Positions 1 through 4,607 of a DNA stretch of 5,598 bases are shown here, one piece after another. Under the pieces are notes generated by a model that did not search any database, had not been told where the DNA came from, and worked only from the letters and a program-made list of their open reading frames with translations. The position numbers and the translations under genes are program-made. The stretch is taken from NCBI GenBank assembly GCA_015486555.1, contig WFRL01000074.1:1-5598 (forward strand), read 5' to 3'. How positions within the stretch are numbered: position 1 is the first letter of the stretch; each line of letters starts with the position of its first letter. The DNA is from Candidatus Microgenomates bacterium. Lineage in GTDB: Bacteria; Patescibacteriota; Microgenomatia; JAADGY01.

Positions 1-96
1 CAAATAGAACTTAGTAAGAAAGCACTAAACTCTAAATCCTAAATCCTAAACAAATTCTAAATCCTAATGACCAAAATCCAAAACTTTTTTAAGAGA

Positions 97-138
97 GTTA
101 TCTCAACTTGTCGTCAGGGTTAGCCGAAAGCGCAGGGG
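97..138 (+). repeat. Element E copy 1 (degenerate)
   Basis: This is a decayed copy. GTTATC, then CAACTTGTCG, then GGGTTAGCC and GCGCAGGGG align with the GTCATC, CGACTTGTCG, GGATCTAGC and GCGCAGGG parts of better copies. The core resembles the copy at 5568-5598. It is preceded by AATGACC and AAAACTTTTTT words, as other copies are, and followed by the GGAACTAGG tract. Confidence 0.6.
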
Positions 139-163
139 AAATTGGAACTAGGAGCTAGGTAAT
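121..163 (+). repeat. Long inverted repeat, left arm (partner 779-822)
   Basis: The stretch TAGCCGAAAGCGCAGGGG followed by AAATTGGAACTAGGAGCTAGG matches the reverse complement of 779-822 with only a few substitutions and 1-nt indels over about 43 nt. It is the tail of element E plus the start of a GGAACTAGG tract, so the pair probably reflects two copies of one module in opposite orientations rather than ends of a single transposon. Confidence 0.8.
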
Positions 164-248
164 CGGAACTTGGAGCTTGGAACTTAGAACTCGGTAATTG
201 GAGCTAGGAACTAAGAACCAGGAACTAGATTGGAGGAACTAAGTTAGA
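141..248 (+). repeat. Degenerate GGAACTAGG / GGAGCTAGG tract
   Basis: Roughly 8-10 nt units (GGAACTAGG, GGAGCTAGG, GGAACTTGG, GGAGCTTGG and variants) recur with spacers such as TAATCGG and TAATTGG. The same word reappears at 5235-5270 and, reverse-complemented, at 722-737 and 781-802. The unit drift suggests an old tract with ongoing local duplication. Confidence 0.85.
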
Positions 249-252
249 AAAA

Positions 253-309
253 AGCACTAAATCACAAATTCCAAGGATACAAAGAAGGATAAATCCTAAA
301 TCCTAATTT
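253..309 (+). repeat. Module word GCACTAAA...GGATACAAA...AAATCCTAA
   Basis: AGCACTAAA, CAAATTCC, AAGGATACAAA, GGATAAATCC and TCCTAAATCCTAA follow one another. The reverse complement of 959-1010 carries the same series (ACAAATTC, AAAGGATACAAA, GAATAAATTC, GAAATCCTA), so this is a repeated unit. AGCACTAAA also occurs at 21-29. Confidence 0.8.
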
Positions 310-310
310 C

Positions 311-341
311 TTCCGCCACGGCGGATCCGCCTTGGGCGGAA
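311..341. repeat. Nested GC-rich palindrome
   Basis: An inner perfect 12-bp palindrome, GGCGGATCCGCC at 320-331, sits between outer arms TTCCGCC (311-317) and GGCGGAA (335-341). It interrupts an AAATCCTAA tract, which resumes on both sides, so it looks like an insertion. It is not followed by a T-run and is not called a terminator. Confidence 0.85.
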
Positions 342-353
342 AATCCTAAACAA

Positions 354-375
354 ACCTGCCTGCCGGCAGGCAGGT
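354..375. repeat. Perfect 22-bp palindrome
   Basis: Arms ACCTGCCTGCC (354-364) and GGCAGGCAGGT (365-375) are exactly self-complementary with no spacer. It lies inside AT-rich CCTAAA-type repeat sequence, a second GC-rich palindrome in the same tract. No T-run follows. Confidence 0.9.
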
Positions 376-385
376 CCTAAATTCA

Positions 386-422
386 AATGACCCAAATTCT
401 AAACCTTGTTTCTTGGGTCATT
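386..422. repeat. 10-bp inverted repeat leading into element E copy 2
   Basis: AATGACCCAA (386-395) and TTGGGTCATT (413-422) are perfect complements separated by 17 nt. The right arm includes the first bases of element E. AATGACC or AATGATC also precedes copies 1 and 7, so this outer pairing could be part of the full repeat structure. Confidence 0.75.
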
Positions 423-461
423 CTGAGCGGAGCGAAGAATCTAGCGAGCAAAGGCGAGCGC
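415..461 (+). repeat. Element E copy 2
   Basis: GGGTCATTCTGA is followed by a short core and GAAGAATCTAGC. The stem ATTCT (420-424) pairs with AGAAT (436-440). Inside it lie GA opposite GA, then GC pairing GC around a GGA loop. CTAGCGAG follows, then AGCGCA as in other copies. It faces copy 3 head to head. Confidence 0.9.
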
Positions 462-496
462 ACATGAGAGGGAACCCAAGTGTGAGTAGACACCCC

Positions 497-551
497 TGCG
501 CCTTCGGCTAGATCCTTCACTTCGCCTGGCAGCTCGTTCAGGATGACGAGG
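497..551 (-). repeat. Element E copy 3
   Basis: On the minus strand this reads CTCGTCATCCTGA, then a 19-nt core, then GAAGGATCTAGCC and GAAGGCGCAG. The stem is ATCCT (544-540) with AGGAT (516-512); its third pair is C-G where copies 2, 4 and 8 have T-A. Positions 506-554 are identical over 49 nt to 873-921. Confidence 0.9.
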
Positions 552-610
552 AGAGAGGTACCTTCCAACTCATTCACAAATGACAGTTAAAAAGAGGAAT
601 TATTTCTCCC

Positions 611-660
611 GGGTCATTCTGACCCTCCGAAGCGGAGGGGAAGAATCTAGCGAAGCGCAA
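611..660 (+). repeat. Element E copy 4 with strong inner hairpin
   Basis: GGGTCATTCTGA (611-622) leads into a perfect 7-bp stem, CCCTCCG (623-629) with CGGAGGG (633-639), and an AAG loop. GA and AGAATCTAGC follow (640-651), then GAAGCGCAA. The outer stem ATTCT (616-620) / AGAAT (642-646) is intact, with GA opposite GA between outer and inner stems. Confidence 0.92.
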
Positions 661-746
661 AAGGTACTGGCACTTAAGTTTTTTCTAAGCTCTTACTTTA
701 CAAGTTTATTGATTATTTTTAACCTAGTTCCTAGTTCCATATTATT

Positions 747-774
747 TGAAAATTGGTCATTGAAAATTGGTCAT
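747..774 (+). repeat. Two-copy 14-nt tandem repeat
   Basis: TGAAAATTGGTCAT at 747-760 is repeated exactly at 761-774. It lies between two reverse-complemented GGAACTAGG tracts and looks like a local slippage duplication. Confidence 0.9.
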
Positions 775-778
775 TTTA

Positions 779-822
779 CCTAATTCCTAGCTCCTAGTTC
801 CAATTCCCTGCGCCTTCGGCTA
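779..822 (-). repeat. Long inverted repeat, right arm (partner 121-163)
   Basis: Read on the minus strand this gives TAGCCGAAGGCGCAGGG, then AATTGGAACTAGGAGCTAGG and AATTAGG, nearly matching 121-163. It joins the tail of element E copy 5 to a GGAACTAGG tract in the same order as on the left side. Confidence 0.8.
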
Positions 823-858
823 GATCCTTCGTCGCTGTAGCTCCTCAGGATGACGAGG
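808..858 (-). repeat. Element E copy 5
   Basis: On the minus strand: CTCGTCATCCTGA, a 14-nt core, GAAGGATCTAGCC and GAAGGCGCAGGG. The outer stem is ATCCT (851-847) / AGGAT (828-824). The core can pair G-C, then GA opposite GA, then GC with GC around a TACA loop, repeating the GA/GA arrangement. Confidence 0.9.
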
Positions 859-865
859 AAAAGTG

Positions 866-921
866 TGTCTTTGGCTAGATCCTTCACTTCGCCTGGCAGC
901 TCGTTCAGGATGACGAGGAGA
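866..921 (-). repeat. Element E copy 6 (duplicate of copy 3)
   Basis: Positions 873-921 are identical to 506-554 (49 nt, offset 367). Outside this block the copies diverge: copy 3 has CCTTCGGCTAG where this one has CTTTGGCTAG. The identity suggests recent duplication or gene conversion. It stands in tandem, same orientation, with copy 5. Confidence 0.92.
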
Positions 922-958
922 AAAGGTTTTGAATTTTGGTATTAGAACTTATTTGGAG

Positions 959-1010
959 CTTAGGATTTCGAGTTTCGAATTTATTCTCGTTTGTATCCTT
1001 TGAATTTGTT
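959..1010 (-). repeat. Module word GGATACAAA...AAATCCTA (minus orientation)
   Basis: The reverse complement reads ACAAATTCAAAGGATACAAA, then CGAGAATAAATTC and GAAATCCTAAG, matching the unit at 262-309. Going further along the minus strand it is followed by AAAACCTTTT and element E copy 6, the same order as on the plus-strand side. Confidence 0.8.
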
Positions 1011-1047
1011 ATTTGGTGTTTTCTCACCGAGATCCGAGTTCTAAGTT

Positions 1048-1887
1048 CTAAGTGCTGATTTCCAATACCTTCAACACCTCATCAAGGCTAAGCTTGGTAG
1101 GTACCATCGTAGTATTGCTTCCGGCCCCATTAAGAAGCATACATTTGGAGTTATGAAGAAACCAAGTAGCTTGCGGATCAGCTCGATGGAGCTTATTGGA
1201 CCATTCCGTAAAATTGACATCCCTATCCCAACGACCAACAATCCTTACATTCCCCTTATGAGGATCTTTACGAATAACTACAGAATAACCCATCTTTTGG
1301 GCTAGATGTTCCACCGCTCCATTAGCCGTAGTCATCACTAGACCTTTCCCCCAAGGTGTCTCTATCTTAATACCTTTTTCAATTTCTTTTTCAGCTCTAA
1401 CCCTATTTTTGAAGTTAAGATAAACTCCATCTAAAGCCATCTCAGTGAGGGCTACTAACCGAGGGTAGTCATCTTTGTAAAGAAGTGACCAGGCATCAAT
1501 AATCTCTGCTAAAGAAAAAAGATGATAATCCGCTGCCGCCTGCGGCCATTTTAGCTCTCGAAAATTATCGATTTGGGTAACCACTCCTACCAACCGTCTT
1601 AAGGCCTCACAATTGCTTCTTAACCAACCTTGAGAAATAATCTCTTTAAATACCAGTTCTCCCGCTGAGGTTAACTCCCCCCGCCGGCCAGCTTGATGAT
1701 GATCAAATCTGCCTCCACCAGTATCAACAACAATTACCTCTTCTCCTTCCTTAGGTTGATAACCCTTACCAGCAGGAACAAAGCGCAGCTCAGCCCCAGC
1801 CCATTCCGGCCAAAAACGATGGATTAGCCAAACTGAAGTCAGGGCATCTAAATCCGGTTTAATATGGGTAACAATTAACTTCTTCAT
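1048..1887 (-). CDS. DHH/MYG1-like predicted metal-dependent phosphohydrolase
   Basis: This 279-aa soluble protein has residues typical of the DHH phosphoesterase superfamily. Residues 8-14 read H-I-K-P-D-L-D (motif I, D12 and D14), D55 lies in VVDTGGG (motif II), F61-D62-H63-H64-Q gives the DHH signature (motif III), and I106-D107-N-F is a likely fourth metal ligand. The FDHHQ context also resembles the MYG1 (UPF0160) family. Members are Mn-dependent nucleases or phosphodiesterases; the substrate here cannot be told. The C-terminal part (about 170-279) is less recognisable; it ends in a WFLHNSK...MLLNG stretch (242-254) and VPTKLSLDEVL. The ATG shares one base with the stop of the protease gene (TAATG), indicating translational coupling, with AAGG 10 nt upstream. 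The last codons (Ser-Thr-stop) fall in the flanking repeat. Family-level call is fairly sure; molecular function is not. Confidence 0.8.
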   Translation of the reverse strand: MKKLIVTHIKPDLDALTSVWLIHRFWPEWAGAELRFVPAGKGYQPKEGEEVIVVDTGGGRFDHHQAGRRGELTSAGELVFKEIISQGWLRSNCEALRRLVGVVTQIDNFRELKWPQAAADYHLFSLAEIIDAWSLLYKDDYPRLVALTEMALDGVYLNFKNRVRAEKEIEKGIKIETPWGKGLVMTTANGAVEHLAQKMGYSVVIRKDPHKGNVRIVGRWDRDVNFTEWSNKLHRADPQATWFLHNSKCMLLNGAGSNTTMVPTKLSLDEVLKVLEIST

Positions 1888-2990
1888 TAGGGCAAAACCT
1901 TAAACTTAATAATATCATGGATAGTAATTAAGATCATTAATAAAAGGAGAAAGGACATCCCCGCTAAGTTTAACCAATACTCTACTTTTTTAATTCTTCT
2001 GGAAGGAACTAGGGACGAGACTGCCGCTAAAAGAGCTCTTCCCCCATCAAGAGCTGGAATAGGCAACAAGTTAATCACTGCTAAATTAACTGAGATTATT
2101 CCTATTAAGCGCATTAGATTTAGCCACCCAGTTTTAGCCACATCCGAAGTAATTTTATAAATTCCTACCGGCCCACTCACCGAGGAAGGCAGACTATGTT
2201 TCTGAAACAACTGGACCACTAAATCCTTTAAACCCATTAAAATGACTACTAACCAACCGAGCGATTCTTTCACCCCGAACCATACTCCTAGAGCCACTTC
2301 TTTGTACCAAGGGTAAAACTTAATCTCAAGGGGGGAGATAACTACCCCAATCCGCCACTGACCATCTATCTGAACAGGTCTAAGAGAAACTTCTTTTATC
2401 TCTGTCTTTTTATATCCTTCAGGACGGCGGATTTTAAAATAAATTCTCCTCTGATGATACTTACTGACAAATTGAACTACATCTCCTGGGGTGCGGGGTA
2501 CCATTATCGCCCCAGCCTTCAAATAAATCAGTTCGATCTTATCCCCTTCTTTCAATCCAGCCTTACTAGCTGGTGAAGAAGGAAGTACATCAATAATAGA
2601 AACCACTGTTTGGCTTCTTTGAGGAATACCTTTAAAAAAGTAATAAACTCCAAAGAGAAAACCAGCTAGGAGAAAGTTAGCCGTCACTCCAGCTAAGAGA
2701 ATAATCAGTTTAGCCCAAAGAGGCTTGGTTACAAAGGCTCGCTTTTTATTTTTAATCCTCTCGAGGTCTGGTTCATCTTCACCGTACAGACGGACAAAAC
2801 CACCAATCGGCAACCAGTTTAGCGTATAAACAGTTTCTCCTTTCTTAAAAAGCTTAGTCAATCGCGGTGGCAAGCCAAAACCGAATTCTTCCACCCTCAC
2901 TCCCAGCAGCTTGGCGGTAAAAAAATGACCACCTTCATGGACTAAAATTACCAAAAAAAGAACACCTATAAAAACAAGTAGTGCTAACAT
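1887..2990 (-). CDS. rseP: RseP-like site-2 intramembrane zinc metalloprotease (M50)
   Basis: Membrane-embedded zinc protease that cuts transmembrane substrates such as anti-sigma factors or signal-peptide remnants. Numbered from the ATG at 2990 (367 aa): first membrane helix about 1-17 running into the zinc motif H18-E19-G-G-H22; second helix about 95-119; one PDZ domain about 128-205 (VLPSSPASKAGLKEGD); SGPVGI at 272-277; third zinc-ligand motif N307-L-L-P-I-P-A-L-D315-G-G; final helix about 338-357. All catalytic residues are present. One PDZ and this length resemble Gram-positive-type members rather than the two-PDZ E. coli RseP. An in-frame TTG at 3014 would add eight residues, but it has no Shine-Dalgarno and the extension lacks family character; the ATG has GAGG 14 nt upstream and AAGG nearly adjacent, so its site is also weak. 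No substrate or sigma/anti-sigma gene lies nearby. Confidence 0.93.
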   Translation of the reverse strand: MLALLVFIGVLFLVILVHEGGHFFTAKLLGVRVEEFGFGLPPRLTKLFKKGETVYTLNWLPIGGFVRLYGEDEPDLERIKNKKRAFVTKPLWAKLIILLAGVTANFLLAGFLFGVYYFFKGIPQRSQTVVSIIDVLPSSPASKAGLKEGDKIELIYLKAGAIMVPRTPGDVVQFVSKYHQRRIYFKIRRPEGYKKTEIKEVSLRPVQIDGQWRIGVVISPLEIKFYPWYKEVALGVWFGVKESLGWLVVILMGLKDLVVQLFQKHSLPSSVSGPVGIYKITSDVAKTGWLNLMRLIGIISVNLAVINLLPIPALDGGRALLAAVSSLVPSRRIKKVEYWLNLAGMSFLLLLMILITIHDIIKFKVLP

Positions 2991-3015
2991 ACCTTTTAAT
3001 TGTACCTCATTCAAC

Positions 3016-3024
3016 TGCTATAAT
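3016..3024 (+). promoter_or_regulatory. Extended -10 promoter for the tRNA
   Basis: TGCTATAAT is a perfect extended -10 (TGn plus consensus TATAAT), ending 9 nt before the first base of the mature tRNA. No good -35 is seen at 16-18 nt spacing, which extended -10 promoters tolerate. Transcription would start near 3031. Confidence 0.75.
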
Positions 3025-3033
3025 ATCTTAACA

Positions 3034-3107
3034 GGCAGGGTAGCTCAGTTGGTTAGAGCGTCGGAATCATAACCCGAAGGTCGTGGGTTCGATCCCCACC
3101 CCTGCTA
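3034..3107 (+). tRNA. tRNA with CAT anticodon, probably elongator tRNA-Met
   Basis: A complete 74-nt cloverleaf. Acceptor GGCAGGG (3034-3040) pairs with CCCTGCT (3100-3106), with a G1-U72 wobble. D stem is GCTC/GAGC. Anticodon stem is TCGGA (3061-3065) with CCCGA (3073-3077), and the loop ATCATAA puts CAT at 3068-3070. T stem GTGGG/CCCAC encloses TTCGATC, and the discriminator is A at 3107. The 3' CCA is not encoded (CTA follows), so it must be added enzymatically. C11-G24 in the D stem and lack of a C1-A72 mismatch favour elongator over initiator; tRNA-Ile2 with a lysidine-modified CAT anticodon is not excluded. Position 31-39 is an A-C mismatch. The gene is convergent with tsf with no spacer, and is the only plus-strand gene in the window. 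Confidence 0.95.
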
Positions 3108-3560
3108 CTAAACCTCAAAATAAGTTGCCTCTTTGATTTTAATATTTTCTCCTAGGACAGCGATGGTTTGAGTTAATAAATCTTTAACAGTTAACTTGGG
3201 ATCCTTGATATAGGGAGAACCGAGAAAATCAGCTAATGTTTGAGGTTTAACTGAGCAAACCTGCATGGCTAAATCATGAGCTAGTTGACGAAATTTTCGG
3301 TTACGAGCGACAAAGTCAGTCTCCGACAATAAAACTACTATGCCTACTAATTTACCATTATGATGTTCATAAACGCCAACATAGCCTTCATTAGTTTCTC
3401 TTCCTTCTTTTTTGGCTGCTTTTTTTAATCCTTGCTGGCGGAGAATCTCCTTAGCTTTAGTAAAGTCACCTTTACCTTTTTCTAGAGCCCGTTTAGCATC
3501 CATTACTCCTGCTCCCGTTAGCTGGCGGAGCTGCTGAATTTTTCTTAAATTAACACTCAT
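3108..3560 (-). CDS. tsf: Elongation factor Ts, short form
   Basis: Guanine-nucleotide exchange factor that recycles EF-Tu-GDP during elongation. At 150 aa it is much shorter than E. coli EF-Ts (about 283) and shorter than Thermus (about 196). The N-terminal UBA-like domain (about 1-50) has the signature LRQLTGAGVMDAKRAL (11-26). The core domain contains T81-D-F-V-A-R-N87, the EF-Tu contact motif whose Asp-Phe reaches the EF-Tu nucleotide site. It ends in GENIKIKEATYFEV, the usual end of one core subdomain. The second core subdomain and the coiled-coil module of long forms are absent, without any sign of frameshift. The ATG overlaps the rpsB stop as ATGA, with AGGAG (3566-3570) 5 nt upstream, so translation is coupled to rpsB. 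Its TAG stop abuts the oppositely oriented tRNA. Confidence 0.96.
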   Translation of the reverse strand: MSVNLRKIQQLRQLTGAGVMDAKRALEKGKGDFTKAKEILRQQGLKKAAKKEGRETNEGYVGVYEHHNGKLVGIVVLLSETDFVARNRKFRQLAHDLAMQVCSVKPQTLADFLGSPYIKDPKLTVKDLLTQTIAVLGENIKIKEATYFEV

Positions 3561-4510
3561 TTTGTCTCCTTTTTAGAACTTACTTTTTTAGACACTTTTG
3601 TTTTTTTAGCCGTCTTTTTTGCTTTAGCTGCCGGTTTGGCCGCTACCTTTTCAGAAGGTGATAGTTTCTTAACAGCTTTCTTGACTACTCTCTTTTCAGC
3701 CGCCGTTTTAGAAGAGGTTTTCTCGGTTTTGACTTTTGTCTTAGTATCTTCAGTTTGTTTCTCCTCTTCCTCATTCTCCTTCTTACTGCTTTTCTTTGCT
3801 CCTTTTTTCTCAGTCTCTTGGCGGCCAGTTTGGATAGCCTTGCTCAAAAAGCTCAAAATCAGCTTTATCGAAGCAACAGCATCATCATTAGCTGGGATAG
3901 GATAATCAACCAGTTCAGGATCAATATTAGAGTCAACAATAGCTACTACTGGAACTCCGATCAAATGTGCCTCTTTAACAGCTGTGGCTTCCTTCTTAAC
4001 ATCAATCACTACTAGAGCCGCTGGCCGGCCAGAAAAGCCAATTAAACCAGAAAGAAAGTGGTGCAGCCTTTGAAGTTTTCTTTCTATTTTTAACCGTTCC
4101 AACTTAGTATAGTGATCAAAACCTCCCTCCGCCAACTTCTTTTCAGACTCAATTAACAATTCCAACCGTTTACTGATTTCCTTCCAATTAGTTAGAGTTC
4201 CTCCCCACCAACGACTATTAACATAAAAACTTTTCGATTTAATTGCTTCTTCCTTAACTACCTCAGCCGCTTGGCGTTTTGTTCCAACCAAAACAATCTC
4301 CCCTCCTTGAGCAGCAATTTTAAAAAGAAATTTAGCTGCTTCTTCCAATTTTTCTTTAGTCTGGGCAAGATCAAAAATAACCACCTTGTTTTTGATGGTG
4401 TAAATATAAGGCTTAATTTTAGGATTAAAACGACTGGTTGTGTGGCCGAAATGACAGCCAACTTCCAGTAAGTCTTTAAGGGAAATATCCGGTAATAATT
4501 TTTTCTTCAT
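3557..4510 (-). CDS. rpsB: 30S ribosomal protein S2 with long basic low-complexity tail
   Basis: Component of the small ribosomal subunit. Numbered from the second ATG (317 aa), the conserved S2 body covers about 1-230: LLEVGCHFGH (14-23), NSRWWGGTLTNW (98-109), the GRPAALVVIDV segment (161-171), and VDSNIDPELVDYPIPAND (192-209). The rest, about 231-317, is an added tail rich in Lys, Glu, Ser and Ala, first acidic/basic mixed (ENEEEEKQTEDTK) then Lys/Ala-rich (KPAAKAKKTAKKTK), resembling histone H1-like or nucleoid-protein tails. Common S2 proteins are about 230-260 aa. Two ATGs stand in tandem; AGGAGG (4517-4522) lies 3 nt from the first (4513) and 6 nt from the second (4510), so the second is preferred. 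tsf follows with a 4-nt overlap, the usual rpsB-tsf pairing. Confidence 0.97.
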   Translation of the reverse strand: MKKKLLPDISLKDLLEVGCHFGHTTSRFNPKIKPYIYTIKNKVVIFDLAQTKEKLEEAAKFLFKIAAQGGEIVLVGTKRQAAEVVKEEAIKSKSFYVNSRWWGGTLTNWKEISKRLELLIESEKKLAEGGFDHYTKLERLKIERKLQRLHHFLSGLIGFSGRPAALVVIDVKKEATAVKEAHLIGVPVVAIVDSNIDPELVDYPIPANDDAVASIKLILSFLSKAIQTGRQETEKKGAKKSSKKENEEEEKQTEDTKTKVKTEKTSSKTAAEKRVVKKAVKKLSPSEKVAAKPAAKAKKTAKKTKVSKKVSSKKETK

Positions 4511-4515
4511 CATTT

Positions 4516-4522
4516 ACCTCCT
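4516..4522 (-). promoter_or_regulatory. rpsB ribosome binding site
   Basis: AGGAGGT, a full Shine-Dalgarno, followed by AAATGATG. The spacing (3 versus 6 nt from the AGGAGG core) favours starting at the second ATG, 4510. Confidence 0.8.
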
Positions 4523-4532
4523 TTTAACTTCT

Positions 4533-4569
4533 ATCCAGCAGGTCTTCTCGACCAGAAGGTCAGCCAGAT
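4533..4569 (-). promoter_or_regulatory. Candidate structured leader of rpsB mRNA
   Basis: On the minus strand AUCUGGC (4569-4563) can pair with GCUGGAU (4539-4533) in seven consecutive pairs, two of them G-U. Inside, GACC-UUCU-GGUC (4561-4550) forms a 4-bp hairpin; alternatives are CUUCU/AGAAG and GGUC/GACC. A near-direct repeat, GACCTTCTGG and GACCTGCTGG, accounts for the competing pairings. It lies 10 nt upstream of the Shine-Dalgarno and has no U-tract, so it fits a translational leader better than a terminator. S2 autoregulates rpsB-tsf in E. coli; applying that here is inference. Confidence 0.4.
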
Positions 4570-4592
4570 ATGCTTAATAATTTAACTTTCTA

Positions 4593-4598
4593 ATTATA
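4593..4598 (-). promoter_or_regulatory. Candidate -10 of an rpsB promoter
   Basis: A consensus TATAAT on the minus strand between frr and rpsB. At 17-nt spacing the -35 would be TTAAAG (4621-4616), a poor match lying in the end of frr. A start near 4586 would give a leader of about 75 nt containing the foldable segment at 4533-4569. Confidence 0.5.
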
Positions 4599-4607
4599 CA
4601 CTACCCT

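Larger units (their letters stand above)
1..1047. repeat. Gene-free mosaic of interspersed repeats (left flank)
   Basis: No credible coding gene is visible here. The stretch is assembled from recurring words: TAAATCC/AAATCCTAA tracts (28-85, 287-309, 341-350), GGAACTAGG/GGAGCTAGG tracts (141-236 on plus; 722-737 and 781-802 as the reverse complement), six copies of stem-loop element E, two GC-rich palindromes, and a 14-nt tandem duplication. The left part (1 to about 460) reads mainly in plus orientation and the right part (about 497 to 1047) mainly in minus orientation. The tetranucleotide CTAG occurs about 13 times here by eye, roughly four times as densely as in the coding block. Short open frames in this region only read through repeats and are not reported as genes. 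Confidence 0.9.

Noticed and set aside
28..309. Telomere-like or CRISPR-like array of TAAATCC units
   Set aside because: Units are short, irregular and drifting, without constant spacers or repeat length, and the same words are scattered in both flanks.
311..375. Rho-independent terminator for the minus-strand operon
   Set aside because: The palindromes have no following T-run on either strand and lie about 700 bp beyond the last stop codon.
383..577. 64-aa open frame on the minus strand
   Set aside because: It is a translation of element E copies 2 and 3 (RFFAPLRMT comes from the repeat). It has no Shine-Dalgarno and no domain.
580..783. 67-aa open frame on the plus strand
   Set aside because: It reads through element E copy 4 (EESSEAQK), the 14-nt tandem repeat and a GGAACTAGG tract. 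The composition is repeat-derived.
121..822. A single transposon bounded by the 43-nt inverted repeats
   Set aside because: There is no transposase between them, no visible target duplication, and the arms are explained as element E tails plus GGAACTAGG tracts in opposite orientation.
3636..4015. Two overlapping plus-strand frames of 86-89 aa
   Set aside because: They are antisense to the rpsB tail; the Lys/Glu-rich codons read as Phe/Leu/Ser on the other strand. No ribosome site.
4258..4471. Short frames on both strands within rpsB
   Set aside because: They are out-of-frame or antisense shadows of the well-conserved S2 body.
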